Below, piece by piece: positions 53,594 to 62,987 of a stretch of DNA of 64,000 nt (its first letter is position 1; each line of letters begins with the position of its first letter). The translations under genes and the position numbers were made by a program. This stretch comes from Zhouia amylolytica (GTDB lineage Bacteria; Bacteroidota; Bacteroidia; Flavobacteriales; Flavobacteriaceae): the NCBI RefSeq assembly GCF_900116365.1, contig NZ_FPAG01000002.1, positions 234,576 to 298,575 of the forward strand, in the 5' to 3' direction. The notes under the pieces are model-generated. The model was not told the origin of the DNA and did no database searches. It was given only the letters and a program-made list of their open reading frames with translations.

Positions 53594-55684
53594 ATGAAAA
53601 CATTTAAAAACATCATAATACTTTTCATTACGGCAGGATTATTTTTTGCTTGTAATGACGACGAATATGGAAATCTCGACGCCTTAAAGTCGGATGTAGC
53701 TCCTACCAATGTTAAAGCACTTTTTAGTGTAACTCAAGATAATACCGGAACCGTAACCATAACGCCATCGGCTGATGGAGCAACTTCTTTTAAGGTTGAT
53801 TTTGGAGATGGTGAAACTGTTAGTGAGGTGTTGAAGGCTGGTGAAAATATTACTCACGTATATCCCGAAGGAGAATACAGTGTTAATGTAATGGCATACA
53901 GTCTTACGGGATTGGAAACGATAGAGGAGTTACCATTGATAGTTTCTTTTAAAGCGCCAGAAAACCTTGAAGTTGCAATCACCAATGATGAAGCGATTTC
54001 AAAACAAGTTAATGTAACGGTCAATGCAGATTTTGCGGTTTCTTTCGATGTTTATTTTGGAGAGGCCGGAAATGATGAACCTGTTATGGCAAATATTGGA
54101 GAAACGGCGTCCTATGTTTATCAGGAGCCTGGCACCTATACCGTTCGGGTAGTAGTAAAAGGTGCTGCGATTGCTACGACAGAGTACACTGAAGAATTTG
54201 AAGTTACAGCAATTCTACAACCATTAGCTTCAGCACCAATGCCTCCTGCAAGGTTCGGAGGTGATGTAATCTCTATTTTTAGTGCTGCTTATGAAGATGT
54301 TCCCGGAACTGATTATTTCCCTGATTGGGGACAAGGCGGACAAGGAAGTAGCTGGGCAATGTTTGAACTAAATGGAGACCAGATGTTACAATACGTCAAT
54401 TTAAGCTATCAGGGAATTCAATTGGAAAATTCAATTGACGTATCTAATATGGAGTATTTACACCTCGATGTGTGGACTGCAGAAGATGTTAATAGTATTA
54501 AGACTTCAATCATTAATAATGCCTCAGGGGTTGTTACGGAAGCTCCGGTAACCAGTAACTTAACACCTAATGAATGGACAAGTATTGATATTCCGATTTC
54601 AGACTATATTGATCAGGGCTTAACGGTTACTGAAATTTTCCAAATGAAGTTTGAGGGAGAACCATGGGCTGCAGGAACTGTATTTATAGATAATATCTAT
54701 TTCTGGAAATCTCCGGAACCTGCTTCAGGTTTAGAGGGAATCTGGCAAATAGCACCGGAAGCCGGAGCCTTAAAGGTTGGACCGAGCCCTGGTAGTGGTG
54801 AATGGTGGTCAAATGACGCTCAAACAGTTACTGACAGAGCATGCTATTTCGATGATACCTATGTATTCTCATTAGATGGTTCCTTCGCAAATGTTTTAGG
54901 GGAAGAGACCTGGTTGGAAACCTGGCAGGGAGTTGCTGCAGAGCAGTGTGGAACTCCTGTAGCACCACATGATGGATCAGGAGATGCTACTTTTGTGTAC
55001 GATGCCAATATGGGTACATTAACCCTTGATGGTTCAGGAGCGTATATCGGACTTCCAAAGGTGAATAACGAAGGAGAATTACCAAATGTTTCTGTACCAA
55101 CATCAATTACCTATGACGTCAGTTTATCTGATGATAATAATACAATGACCATTGGAATTGAATCAGGATCCGGCGTATTCTGGACGTTTAAACTTATCAG
55201 GTATATTCCTCCGGTTGCAGGAACCTGGCAGTTAGCTCCTGAGGCAGGAGCCTTGATGGTAGGACCGAGCCCCGGAAGTGGAGAATGGTGGTCTAGTGAT
55301 GCCCAAACAGTTATAGACAGAGCTTGTTATTTTGATGATTCTTATGAATTTGGTTCAGACGGATCATTTAAGAATGTGCAGGGAACTGAAACATGGTTAG
55401 AAACCTGGCAAGGCGTGGCAAGTGAACAATGCGGCACTCCGGTAGCTCCTCATGATGGATCAGTAACTTATACTTATGGGTACGATGAAACCAATGGAAC
55501 CATCACTCTCAATGGTACCGGAGCCTATTTAGGACTTCCAAAAGTGAATAACGATGGGGAATTACCAAATGTAGCCGTCCCTGCATCGATCACCTATGAT
55601 GTGAATATGACAGATAGTAATACCATGATTGTTACCATTGAGGCTGGTACCGGTGTATTCTGGACTTACAAGCTCGTTAAATAA
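53594..55684 (+). CDS. Surface glycan-binding lipoprotein with PKD-like and duplicated C-terminal domains
   Basis: 696 residues from the ATG at 53594 (lipobox at about Cys20). Two PKD-like Ig domains (about 40-120 and 125-205) are followed by a carbohydrate-binding-like beta-sandwich (about 215-375) and a tandem of two ~160-residue domains. The duplicates begin GIWQIAPEAGALKVGPSPGS (54737) and GTWQLAPEAGALMVGPSPGS (55220), 483 bases apart, and differ mostly at synonymous positions. Trp-rich (EWWS, TWLETWQGVA) surfaces suit glucan binding. Likely the SusE/SGBP-type protein of the operon. Confidence 0.85.
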   Translation: MKTFKNIIILFITAGLFFACNDDEYGNLDALKSDVAPTNVKALFSVTQDNTGTVTITPSADGATSFKVDFGDGETVSEVLKAGENITHVYPEGEYSVNVMAYSLTGLETIEELPLIVSFKAPENLEVAITNDEAISKQVNVTVNADFAVSFDVYFGEAGNDEPVMANIGETASYVYQEPGTYTVRVVVKGAAIATTEYTEEFEVTAILQPLASAPMPPARFGGDVISIFSAAYEDVPGTDYFPDWGQGGQGSSWAMFELNGDQMLQYVNLSYQGIQLENSIDVSNMEYLHLDVWTAEDVNSIKTSIINNASGVVTEAPVTSNLTPNEWTSIDIPISDYIDQGLTVTEIFQMKFEGEPWAAGTVFIDNIYFWKSPEPASGLEGIWQIAPEAGALKVGPSPGSGEWWSNDAQTVTDRACYFDDTYVFSLDGSFANVLGEETWLETWQGVAAEQCGTPVAPHDGSGDATFVYDANMGTLTLDGSGAYIGLPKVNNEGELPNVSVPTSITYDVSLSDDNNTMTIGIESGSGVFWTFKLIRYIPPVAGTWQLAPEAGALMVGPSPGSGEWWSSDAQTVIDRACYFDDSYEFGSDGSFKNVQGTETWLETWQGVASEQCGTPVAPHDGSVTYTYGYDETNGTITLNGTGAYLGLPKVNNDGELPNVAVPASITYDVNMTDSNTMIVTIEAGTGVFWTYKLVK

Positions 55685-55703
55685 TATTTATAATAATCAG
55701 AAT

Positions 55704-56591
55704 ATGAAAAGAATAGCATATATATCAAGTCTTTTGTTATTGACACTACTATCCTTTAGTAGTTGTGATGAGGACAATTATGAATTTGGAGATATTGTTT
55801 CTCCATCAAACCTGAATATTGAAATAGATATTGTAGGGGCAGATAGTGAAAATCCTTACGGAGATGGGAGTGGCGTTGTGAATTTTTCAGTGAATGCTGA
55901 TAATGCGTTGTCTTATAAGTTCGCTTTTGAGGGTTCAGAAGCGGTTGCTACCTCTGGTGAGTATACTTATAATTTTAGTAAAACAGGTACGCACGTTTAT
56001 ACGGTAACGGTTATAGCCATTGGCACAGGTGGTGTTGCCACCAGTCAGGCGGTAGAAGTGGAGGTGTTAGCACTATATGCTCCACCACAAGATCTTCTTG
56101 ATATGCTTTATGGTGATGGTTCACGTACCTGGAGAATTAAAAATGAAGCAGCCGGACATTTTGGAGTAGGACCGGCAGAAGAAACTTCTCCAATATGGTA
56201 TGCTGCATCCCCGGATGAAAAGAGTGTAACAGGAATGTACGACGACCGGTATGTGTTTACCCAGGAAGGTGATTTCCAACATTTAACACAAGGGACCGTA
56301 TTTGGTCAGGCGGCGCCATTAACAGAAGATTTTGGAGGCGACAAAGGTCAGACGGCCAATAGCAATAATGAGTTTGAGAATTATCCGTTGGAGGATTACA
56401 CCGAATCATGGTCGCTATCCGCACCCGGTGGACAAGAGACTATTTCTTTAACTGGAACTGCATTCTTCGGATTCTATGTTGGAGGTTCTCATAATTACCA
56501 GATCATTTCGCGTTCTGAAAATGAGATGTTAGTGAAGACCATAGGTAATGATGGAAACGCCTGGTTCTTTATACTGATTGCTGAAGATTAA
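55704..56591 (+). CDS. Second PKD-domain surface lipoprotein
   Basis: About 295 residues from the ATG at 55704 with lipobox Cys (FSSC, about residue 18) and an acidic tail. A PKD-like Ig domain (about 30-130) is clearly homologous to that of the GH16 protein downstream (PYGDGSGVVNFSVNADNAL against PYGDGTGVAIFNVSADNAI). The C-terminal ~170 residues form a separate beta-sandwich with Trp/Tyr clusters (TWRIKNEAAGHFGVGPAEET). Function: probably glucan capture at the surface. An accidental ATG at 55629 upstream lies in the preceding gene. Confidence 0.8.
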   Translation: MKRIAYISSLLLLTLLSFSSCDEDNYEFGDIVSPSNLNIEIDIVGADSENPYGDGSGVVNFSVNADNALSYKFAFEGSEAVATSGEYTYNFSKTGTHVYTVTVIAIGTGGVATSQAVEVEVLALYAPPQDLLDMLYGDGSRTWRIKNEAAGHFGVGPAEETSPIWYAASPDEKSVTGMYDDRYVFTQEGDFQHLTQGTVFGQAAPLTEDFGGDKGQTANSNNEFENYPLEDYTESWSLSAPGGQETISLTGTAFFGFYVGGSHNYQIISRSENEMLVKTIGNDGNAWFFILIAED

Positions 56592-56606
56592 TATACTTAA
56601 ATCATT

Positions 56607-56635
56607 AAAGCAAAAGGGGTTACCCCTTTTGCTTT
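56607..56635 (+). terminator. Strong hairpin between surface-protein and GH16 genes
   Basis: AAAGCAAAAGGGG pairs perfectly with CCCCTTTTGCTTT (13 bp) around a 3-base loop TTA. Only three T follow before ACG, so termination may be partial. It lies 15 bases before the GH16 start and could stabilise the upstream mRNA end or limit read-through from the binding-protein genes into the enzymes. Confidence 0.75.
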
Positions 56636-56650
56636 ACGATCTCATTTAAT

Positions 56651-57775
56651 ATGGAAAACAATAAAATAAGAACGGTAATATCTAACATTACGATATGGAT
56701 GTTGTTTTTAGGTACGGCAATTGCCTGCAGTAAAGAACAGGGTTCACCAACGGAGGAGGAGGTTGTATATCCGACCAATCTAAAAGTGGATATTAGTTTA
56801 GCGGGGCAGGATGATTATCACCCTTATGGTGATGGAACTGGAGTGGCTATTTTTAACGTAAGCGCAGACAATGCGATTAAATATGAATTGACCTATAATA
56901 ATACCACTATTGAAACCAATACAGAGGGATATTTTGAATATCAATTTAAAAAAGAAGGCCTTGATGAATATAAGGTTGAAGTAATTGCTTATTCGGAAAC
57001 AAACCATGCAGCTAAGCAACAAGAGACGGTAACCATTCATGTTAATGAAAATGGATTTTCTGAATTGGTTTGGTCTGATGATTTTGATGGTGGTAGTGGA
57101 AGGCTGGATGCTTCAAAATGGAACTATGACCTTGGAGATGGTTGTCCTTCCTTATGTGGTTGGGGAAATGGAGAGCAGCAGTATTATACAGATCGTAGTG
57201 ACAATGTAAAAGTTGAAGACGGATTTTTGAAAATTACGGCTAAAAAAGAAACATATGAAGGAAAAAGCTATACCTCGGCTCGCATTAAAACTCAGGGGAA
57301 ATTCAGTTTTACTTATGGAAAGCTTGAAATTTTAGCCAAACTACCTAATGGTGGAGGCACCTGGCCGGCCTTATGGATGTTGGGTGAAAATATTAGCAGT
57401 GTAGGATGGCCTCAATGTGGAGAAATTGATATCATGGAACACAGGGGGAATTATCCAGGACAGGTTTCTTGTGCACTACACACCGAGAGTAGTTATGGGA
57501 ATACCAATAACAAGGGTGAAGTTAAGGTGGATAATGTTTCGGGTGAATTTCATTTGTACGCTATAGAATGGACGGAGGAGAAAATCGATTTTTATGTAGA
57601 TAATAAATTGTTTTATACCTATCAGCCATCTACGAAAACTGAGGCTTCATGGCCTTTTAATAAAAATCAGTTCATAATTCTAAATATTGCCATGGGGGGT
57701 ACGCTAGGAGGTGAAATACCTTCTTCTTTTAATGAAGCTGAGATGGTGGTTGATTATGTAAAACTCTATCAATAA
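56651..57775 (+). CDS. GH16 beta-1,3-glucanase (laminarinase-type) with PKD domain
   Basis: A 374-residue lipoprotein (lipobox Cys26, AIAC). Residues about 40-132 form a PKD-like Ig domain and about 138-374 the GH16 jelly roll. Catalytic residues lie in GEIDIMEHRG: nucleophile E258, helper D260, acid/base E263, the laminarinase variant of the GH16 motif. Aromatic subsites include WNYDLGDG, CGWGNGEQQYYT and WPALWMLG. It should cut beta-1,3-glucan into oligosaccharides at the cell surface. GH3 follows one base after the stop. Confidence 0.93.
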   Translation: MENNKIRTVISNITIWMLFLGTAIACSKEQGSPTEEEVVYPTNLKVDISLAGQDDYHPYGDGTGVAIFNVSADNAIKYELTYNNTTIETNTEGYFEYQFKKEGLDEYKVEVIAYSETNHAAKQQETVTIHVNENGFSELVWSDDFDGGSGRLDASKWNYDLGDGCPSLCGWGNGEQQYYTDRSDNVKVEDGFLKITAKKETYEGKSYTSARIKTQGKFSFTYGKLEILAKLPNGGGTWPALWMLGENISSVGWPQCGEIDIMEHRGNYPGQVSCALHTESSYGNTNNKGEVKVDNVSGEFHLYAIEWTEEKIDFYVDNKLFYTYQPSTKTEASWPFNKNQFIILNIAMGGTLGGEIPSSFNEAEMVVDYVKLYQ

Positions 57776-57776
57776 A

Positions 57777-60086
57777 ATGAACATTTTAAAGAACAGTTTA
57801 CTGTTACTTGTATTGGTAACAGCGGGATCCTGCAGCTCTAAATCAGAGGGGGGAATGGATCAAAAGGCAAGTAAAAGTACCCATCTTAATCAGGAGGTGG
57901 AACGAAAAATAGATTCCCTGCTTTCACTGATGACGCTGGAAGAAAAGGTGGGTCAGATGAATCAGTATAATGGTTTTTGGGATTTAACGGGGCCAGCACC
58001 CAAGGAGGGAGATGCAGCCAAAAAATACGATCATTTAAAAAGTGGTCTTGTAGGTTCTATGCTGAATGTCACCGGGGTCGAAGAAGTTCGTTCGGTTCAA
58101 AAAATAGCAGTAGAGGAGACCCGTCTGGGGATTCCCTTAATTATAGGTTTTGATGTTATTCATGGTTTTAGAACCATAAGCCCGATCCCGTTAGCTGAGT
58201 CGGCAAGTTGGGATTTGGAGGCTATTAAGAACTCGGCTGCGATGGCAGCAAAAGAAGCCGCAGCATCGGGAATAAACTGGACTTTTGCTCCCATGGTTGA
58301 TATCTCAAGGGATGCTCGCTGGGGAAGAGTAATGGAAGGTGCCGGAGAAGACCCTTATTTAGGAAGTAAAATTGCGGTGGCAAGAGTAGAGGGATTCCAG
58401 GGAAGTGACCTGGCAAGCCCATATACCGTAGCGGCATGCGCAAAACATTTCGCAGGTTATGGCTTTGCTGAAGGTGGACGCGATTATAATACGGTTGATG
58501 TGGGTACATCAACTTTGTACAATACCATTCTTCCTCCGTTTAAAGCAGCGAAAGAAGCAGGGGTTCGTACTTTTATGAACGCTTTTAATGAATTAAATGG
58601 CATCCCGGCTACGGCAGATCGATTTTTGCAAAGAGAACTTCTTAAAGATCAATGGAACTTCGATGGATTTGTGGTGTCAGATTGGGGTTCTATGATTGAA
58701 ATGCAGGCTCATGGCTATGCGAGAGACAGAAAGCATGCCGCTGAGCTGGCTGCAAATGCTGGTTCGGATATGGATATGGAGTCGTATGCCTATGTCAATG
58801 AACTTGTTGACCTGGTAAAGCAAGGCAAAGTACAGGAATCGGATCTGGACGATTCGGTTCGTCGAATTCTCAGGGTGAAATTTGAATTAGGGTTGTTCGA
58901 AGATCCTTATAAATATTTAAATGAAGAACGAGAGGATGCTATTGTTGGAAGTAAGGAGATCAATGATGCAGCTCTTGATATGGCCAGAAAGTCAATCGTA
59001 TTACTAAAGAATAAAAACAACCTGTTGCCGCTAAAAAGAAAAGGACAAAAAGTTGCCTTAATAGGCCCTTTTGTATCAGATAAGACAAGTCCGCTGGGGA
59101 GTTGGCGTCTTGCAGCAGAAGACGGAACAGCAATTTCTTTAGCCGAGGGCATGGCTTCTTATGAAGACAATACTTTAAGGGTATCCGAAGGTGTTAAGCT
59201 TTCAAATGGTTCTAATTCATTCCCTATGGAAGTCAAAGTTAATTCCAAAGACAGGAGTGGTTTTGATGAAGCTGTAAAAGTAGCTAAAGAAGCAGATGTA
59301 GTGGTTATGGCCCTTGGAGAAGATGGATTTCAGAGTGGAGAAGGAAGAAGTCGGGCCGAGCTCGGACTTCCAGGTTTACAGCAGGAACTATTAGAGGAGG
59401 TTTATAAGGTAAATAAGAACATTGTATTGGTTTTACATAACGGAAGACCCCTGGCTATCGAATGGGCCGATCAACATATACCTGCGATAGTTGAAGCCTG
59501 GCAGCTAGGTACCCAAAGTGGTCATGCCATTGCGCAGGTACTTTATGGAGATTATAATCCAAGTGGTAAACTCCCGGTAAGTTTCCCAAGAAGTGTCGGA
59601 CAGATGCCGCTTTATTACAATTATAAGAATACAGGAAGGCCAACATTACCGGGAGAAGGAGTCGTGTTCTGGTCACATTATATAGATGAAGAGAATACGC
59701 CATTGTATCCGTTCGGACATGGTTTAAGTTATACCGAGTTTACATATGACACTCTAAAAGTAAATAAGCATACAGATGGAGTACAGTTAACTTTAACAGT
59801 TAAGAATAATGGTGAAGTAGCTGGAAAAGAGGTAGTTCAGGTGTATATACGTGATCATTTCGCTACGGTTACGCGGCCTGTTAAAGAATTGAAAGCTTTT
59901 GAATTAGTGTCCTTGGCTCCGGGAGAGGAACGACAGTTACAATTCAATCTTACTAAAAATGAATTGGGATATTATTTAAACGACGGTTCCTTCATTCTCG
60001 AGCCTGGCGATTTCACAGTTTTTGTCGGAGGAAGCTCTGATACAGTTTTAGAGGAAACCTTTACGATAGAGGCGCTTGATGAGTAG
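57777..60086 (+). CDS. GH3 beta-glucosidase lipoprotein
   Basis: A 769-residue exo-enzyme (lipobox Cys19, GSC). The TIM-barrel domain shows RDARWGRVMEGAGEDPYLG, KHF at 223-225 and the nucleophile D302 in FVVSDWGSM; the alpha/beta sandwich follows from about 390, and a fibronectin type III-like C-terminal domain (from about 660) ends the protein. It releases glucose from laminari-oligosaccharides, completing the pathway started by GH16. Last gene of the operon, followed by a strong terminator. Confidence 0.94.
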   Translation: MNILKNSLLLLVLVTAGSCSSKSEGGMDQKASKSTHLNQEVERKIDSLLSLMTLEEKVGQMNQYNGFWDLTGPAPKEGDAAKKYDHLKSGLVGSMLNVTGVEEVRSVQKIAVEETRLGIPLIIGFDVIHGFRTISPIPLAESASWDLEAIKNSAAMAAKEAAASGINWTFAPMVDISRDARWGRVMEGAGEDPYLGSKIAVARVEGFQGSDLASPYTVAACAKHFAGYGFAEGGRDYNTVDVGTSTLYNTILPPFKAAKEAGVRTFMNAFNELNGIPATADRFLQRELLKDQWNFDGFVVSDWGSMIEMQAHGYARDRKHAAELAANAGSDMDMESYAYVNELVDLVKQGKVQESDLDDSVRRILRVKFELGLFEDPYKYLNEEREDAIVGSKEINDAALDMARKSIVLLKNKNNLLPLKRKGQKVALIGPFVSDKTSPLGSWRLAAEDGTAISLAEGMASYEDNTLRVSEGVKLSNGSNSFPMEVKVNSKDRSGFDEAVKVAKEADVVVMALGEDGFQSGEGRSRAELGLPGLQQELLEEVYKVNKNIVLVLHNGRPLAIEWADQHIPAIVEAWQLGTQSGHAIAQVLYGDYNPSGKLPVSFPRSVGQMPLYYNYKNTGRPTLPGEGVVFWSHYIDEENTPLYPFGHGLSYTEFTYDTLKVNKHTDGVQLTLTVKNNGEVAGKEVVQVYIRDHFATVTRPVKELKAFELVSLAPGEERQLQFNLTKNELGYYLNDGSFILEPGDFTVFVGGSSDTVLEETFTIEALDE

Positions 60087-60117
60087 GCGTGGCGTTGGAA
60101 GGTTTTTGAGTTAGCTG

Positions 60118-60150
60118 AAAGGCATAACCCTTATTTGGAGTTATGCCTTT
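60118..60150 (+). terminator. Terminator of the glucan PUL
   Basis: AAAGGCATAAC (60118-60128) pairs with GTTATGCCTTT (60140-60150) over 11 bp with an 11-base loop, followed by TTT. It closes the susC-to-GH3 operon and separates it from the GH29 gene. Confidence 0.92.
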
Positions 60151-60300
60151 TTTCATACTAAAAAACTTAAATACTCCACGATTTCTAGCAGGATATAGAA
60201 ATGTATAAGGGTAATTTAATTGGATGACTTTTTTTGTCGATTTTCAAATTAAATAGGTAATAAGATAATGAATAGTAATGATCTGTGTTAATTAATTTTA

Positions 60301-60308
60301 TATTTTTG
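60301..60308 (+). promoter_or_regulatory. Possible -7 box of the GH29 gene
   Basis: TATTTTTG matches TAnnTTTG, 59 bases before the GH29 start. No good TTG lies at the usual distance upstream, so support is weak; the terminator at 60118 makes a separate promoter necessary. Confidence 0.3.
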
Positions 60309-60366
60309 GGCATAAGGCCTAATGTAGCGATGTAAAATTATTAGGTTAGGTGCATTTAATTAAAAA

Positions 60367-61983
60367 ATGGAGGTAATGAAAAAATTAAGATTCTGCAGTA
60401 TATTCATTTTTATTCTAGGTCTGGGAGCTTACGCTCAGACTGAAGAAGTTTCATGGGAAGACATCAGGGAGGGGTATGAATTTCCTGAATGGTATACGGG
60501 TGCCAGGTTTGGAATTTGGGTGCATTGGGGAGCACAAACGGAACCTAAAGAAGGAGGTGGATGGTATGCCAGGCATATGTACATGCAGGATGTGGGGAAT
60601 GAAAAATGGGGTTCGGCTGCGTATGAATACCATCTTAAAACATATGGTCATCCCTCTGAGAAAGGTTATAAAGATGTTCTCAATGAATGGAAGGCAAAAA
60701 ATCTTGATACAGATAATTTGGTGAAGTATTTTAAAAGTATTGGAGCTAAGTATTTTGTCGCATTGGCCAATCACCATGATCATTTTGATAATTTTGATTC
60801 GAGCCATCATCCATGGAATTCAGTTGAAATAGGTCCTAAGCGAGATATAATCAAGGAGTTTGAAGTTTCATGTAAAAAATATGACATTCCATATGGTGTA
60901 AGCTCTCATGATGATCGCTTTTTGTCGTGGTGGTTACCTGCTTTTGGGTCGGATACCTCAGGGGTATACAAAGGTAAACGTTACGATGGCTATATGACCC
61001 GTGAAGATGGTAAAGGTACATGGTGGGAAGGACTCGATCCGGCAGATTTGTACGGATTGCCACCAGAACAGCGTACTCCTGAATACATTAAGAGTGTTAA
61101 AGAAAACTGGACAAGAAGACATGAAGAGCTAGTAACTAAGTATGACATTGATATGCTTTGGTTTGATGGTTACGGTTTCCCTTATGGTGATTATGGTAAA
61201 CAAGTCTGTCAAACTTTTTTTAACCATAAGATGAAAACGGGTAATGGCAAGATAGATGCAGTGGTGGTTGGTAAGTATACTGGAGAACCTTCGACGGTTA
61301 AAGACATCGAACGAGGAGGTGCACATGAAATTCTGCCATACCCATGGCAGGGGATTACAACGTTTCGCACTTGGTTTTATAAAGAGGATAAGGAGCGTTT
61401 AGCTTACACACATAATACCCGTACCGTTATAGAGTTACTTTCAGATTACATGAGTAAAAACGGAAACCTGCTTTTAAATGTAGAACTGTTACCGGATGGA
61501 ACCATACCTCCAAAGCAAAAGCAGATGCTTGATGAAATTGGGGAGTGGGTGAACCTTAATAGCGAAGCGATCTATGAAACGAAGCCTTGGTTGATCTATG
61601 GCGATAACCTTAATTCTTATTTAAAACGAACGGAAGACGGAACCACAGAGACCGATCTACAGGCATTAAAAGACCAAAAAAAGGCGGCCCATTTTAATGA
61701 AAGAACCATGAATAGTCCGGAATATGGTCCTGATGAAGTTCGCTTTGTAACTAAAGGAAACACCCTTTATATGATCGTTTTAAATCCACAGGCAGGTATT
61801 ATCGATATTCCGTCATTAGGTTTGGGATCGAAGCAAAAACCTGGAAAGATTACAGCCATTAGTTTAATAGGCAAGGAGAAGCCTGTTACATATAAACAAT
61901 TGAATAAGGGGCTGAAACTTAACGTGCCCGAAGATCGACCAAATAGGTATGCCGCAGTGTTTAAATTGGAAGGAGTACTTTAA
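60367..61983 (+). CDS. GH29 alpha-L-fucosidase
   Basis: A 538-residue secreted enzyme (signal peptide to about residue 24, GAYAQ). The GH29 TIM barrel begins with RFGIWVHWGAQTEP; substrate-binding residues in YFVALANHHDHFDNFDSS; the nucleophile D267 in YDIDMLWFDGYGFP. The C-terminal beta-sandwich ends in RPNRYAAVFKLEG. It should release alpha-L-fucose from fucosylated or fucoidan-type glycans. It lies behind the PUL terminator in its own unit, so it may serve another substrate. ATGs at 60367 and 60376 are both possible starts. Confidence 0.93.
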   Translation: MEVMKKLRFCSIFIFILGLGAYAQTEEVSWEDIREGYEFPEWYTGARFGIWVHWGAQTEPKEGGGWYARHMYMQDVGNEKWGSAAYEYHLKTYGHPSEKGYKDVLNEWKAKNLDTDNLVKYFKSIGAKYFVALANHHDHFDNFDSSHHPWNSVEIGPKRDIIKEFEVSCKKYDIPYGVSSHDDRFLSWWLPAFGSDTSGVYKGKRYDGYMTREDGKGTWWEGLDPADLYGLPPEQRTPEYIKSVKENWTRRHEELVTKYDIDMLWFDGYGFPYGDYGKQVCQTFFNHKMKTGNGKIDAVVVGKYTGEPSTVKDIERGGAHEILPYPWQGITTFRTWFYKEDKERLAYTHNTRTVIELLSDYMSKNGNLLLNVELLPDGTIPPKQKQMLDEIGEWVNLNSEAIYETKPWLIYGDNLNSYLKRTEDGTTETDLQALKDQKKAAHFNERTMNSPEYGPDEVRFVTKGNTLYMIVLNPQAGIIDIPSLGLGSKQKPGKITAISLIGKEKPVTYKQLNKGLKLNVPEDRPNRYAAVFKLEGVL

Positions 61984-62134
61984 TTTAACGGGTAATAGTC
62001 AGAGGTAAAAAGCTTCTGTAGTCTGCAACCATATTCGGATGGAGGTAACTTTATTTAAGTAAGATGTCCCAGATTTTTTCTAGTCTTTAAAAGAATCAAT
62101 TAGCATTGTTCATTATTTAAATGTTTGTTTTTAT

Positions 62135-62184
62135 TTGGAACAATCATTCTGATATTGCTATATTTGTTTCCAGAATGATCGTTC
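62135..62184 (+). promoter_or_regulatory. Promoter with two operator-like dyads upstream of the SDR gene
   Basis: TTG at 62135-62137 and TATATTTG at 62159-62166 (21 bases apart) match the Bacteroidota promoter. Directly after TTG comes GAACAATCATTC (62138-62149) and, past the -7 box, GAATGATCGTTC (62173-62184), near-perfect copies in opposite orientation of a GAAC-N4-(G/A)TTC dyad. The same promoter-operator layout precedes the tetR gene. Confidence 0.7.
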
Positions 62185-62216
62185 TAATATAAAATAATAA
62201 TCAAAAATTAAAGACT

Positions 62217-62972
62217 ATGAGTACATTAAATGAGAAAGTAGCGGTTGTTACGGGAGGTAATAGCGGTATCGGATATGCATCCGCTCTTAAGTTAAAAGAA
62301 CAGGGGGCCAAAGTTATTATTACAGGCAGGTCTCCCGAGCGTGTAAAAGCTGCAGCCACAGAATTGGGTGTTGAGGGATTCGTCGCCGATGTCAGCGATT
62401 TATCCGCAATTGATGCTCTGGTAGTAAGTGTAGAGGCCAACTATGGTAAAGTAGATATTTTATTTGTGAATGCCGGTATTTTTCAACCAGCAGGGATAGG
62501 TCAGATTACAGAAGGTCAATTTGATCATCAAATGGATATCAACTTTAAGGGGGCGGTGTTTACTATTGAAAAATTTCTGCCAATCCTTAACGATGGAGCC
62601 AGCATAATTAATCTTTCGTCTATAAATGCCTATACAGGGATGCCAAACACAGCTATTTATGCGGCTTCCAAGGCTGCTTTGAATTCATATACGAGAACGG
62701 CTGCATCCGAATTAGCAGTAAGAAAAATTCGTGTCAATGCTGTTAATCCAGGGCCAGTATCTACACCAATTTTTCAAAAAACAGGGATGGCAGAAGAGCA
62801 ATTAAACGGATTTGCCAATGCCATACAAAATCGTATTCCTTTAAAGCGCTTTGGCGCACCTGAAGATGTAGCTAATCTGGTTGCTTTCCTGGCATCTGAT
62901 GAGGCTTCATTTATTACCGGAGGAGAGTATAATATTGATGGGGGGATTAATGTGAATCCAATTTTAAGCTAA
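62217..62972 (+). CDS. Short-chain dehydrogenase/reductase
   Basis: A 251-residue classical SDR: the Rossmann NAD(P)-binding VTGGNSGIG at 12-20, NAG at about 88-90 (FVNAGIF), active-site Ser in IINLSS, and Y-x-x-x-K in YAASKAAL; the C-terminal GGEYNIDGG is typical. A reductase of an unidentified carbonyl or alcohol. Regulated by the downstream TetR to judge from shared operators. No acidic residue at the end of beta2 that would exclude NADPH. Confidence 0.93.
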   Translation: MSTLNEKVAVVTGGNSGIGYASALKLKEQGAKVIITGRSPERVKAAATELGVEGFVADVSDLSAIDALVVSVEANYGKVDILFVNAGIFQPAGIGQITEGQFDHQMDINFKGAVFTIEKFLPILNDGASIINLSSINAYTGMPNTAIYAASKAALNSYTRTAASELAVRKIRVNAVNPGPVSTPIFQKTGMAEEQLNGFANAIQNRIPLKRFGAPEDVANLVAFLASDEASFITGGEYNIDGGINVNPILS

Positions 62973-62987
62973 TTTTTTTAACCAATT

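Noticed and set aside
60451..60810. 119-codon open frame antisense to the fucosidase
   Set aside because: Lies wholly within a clearly identified GH29 gene in another frame; shadow frame.
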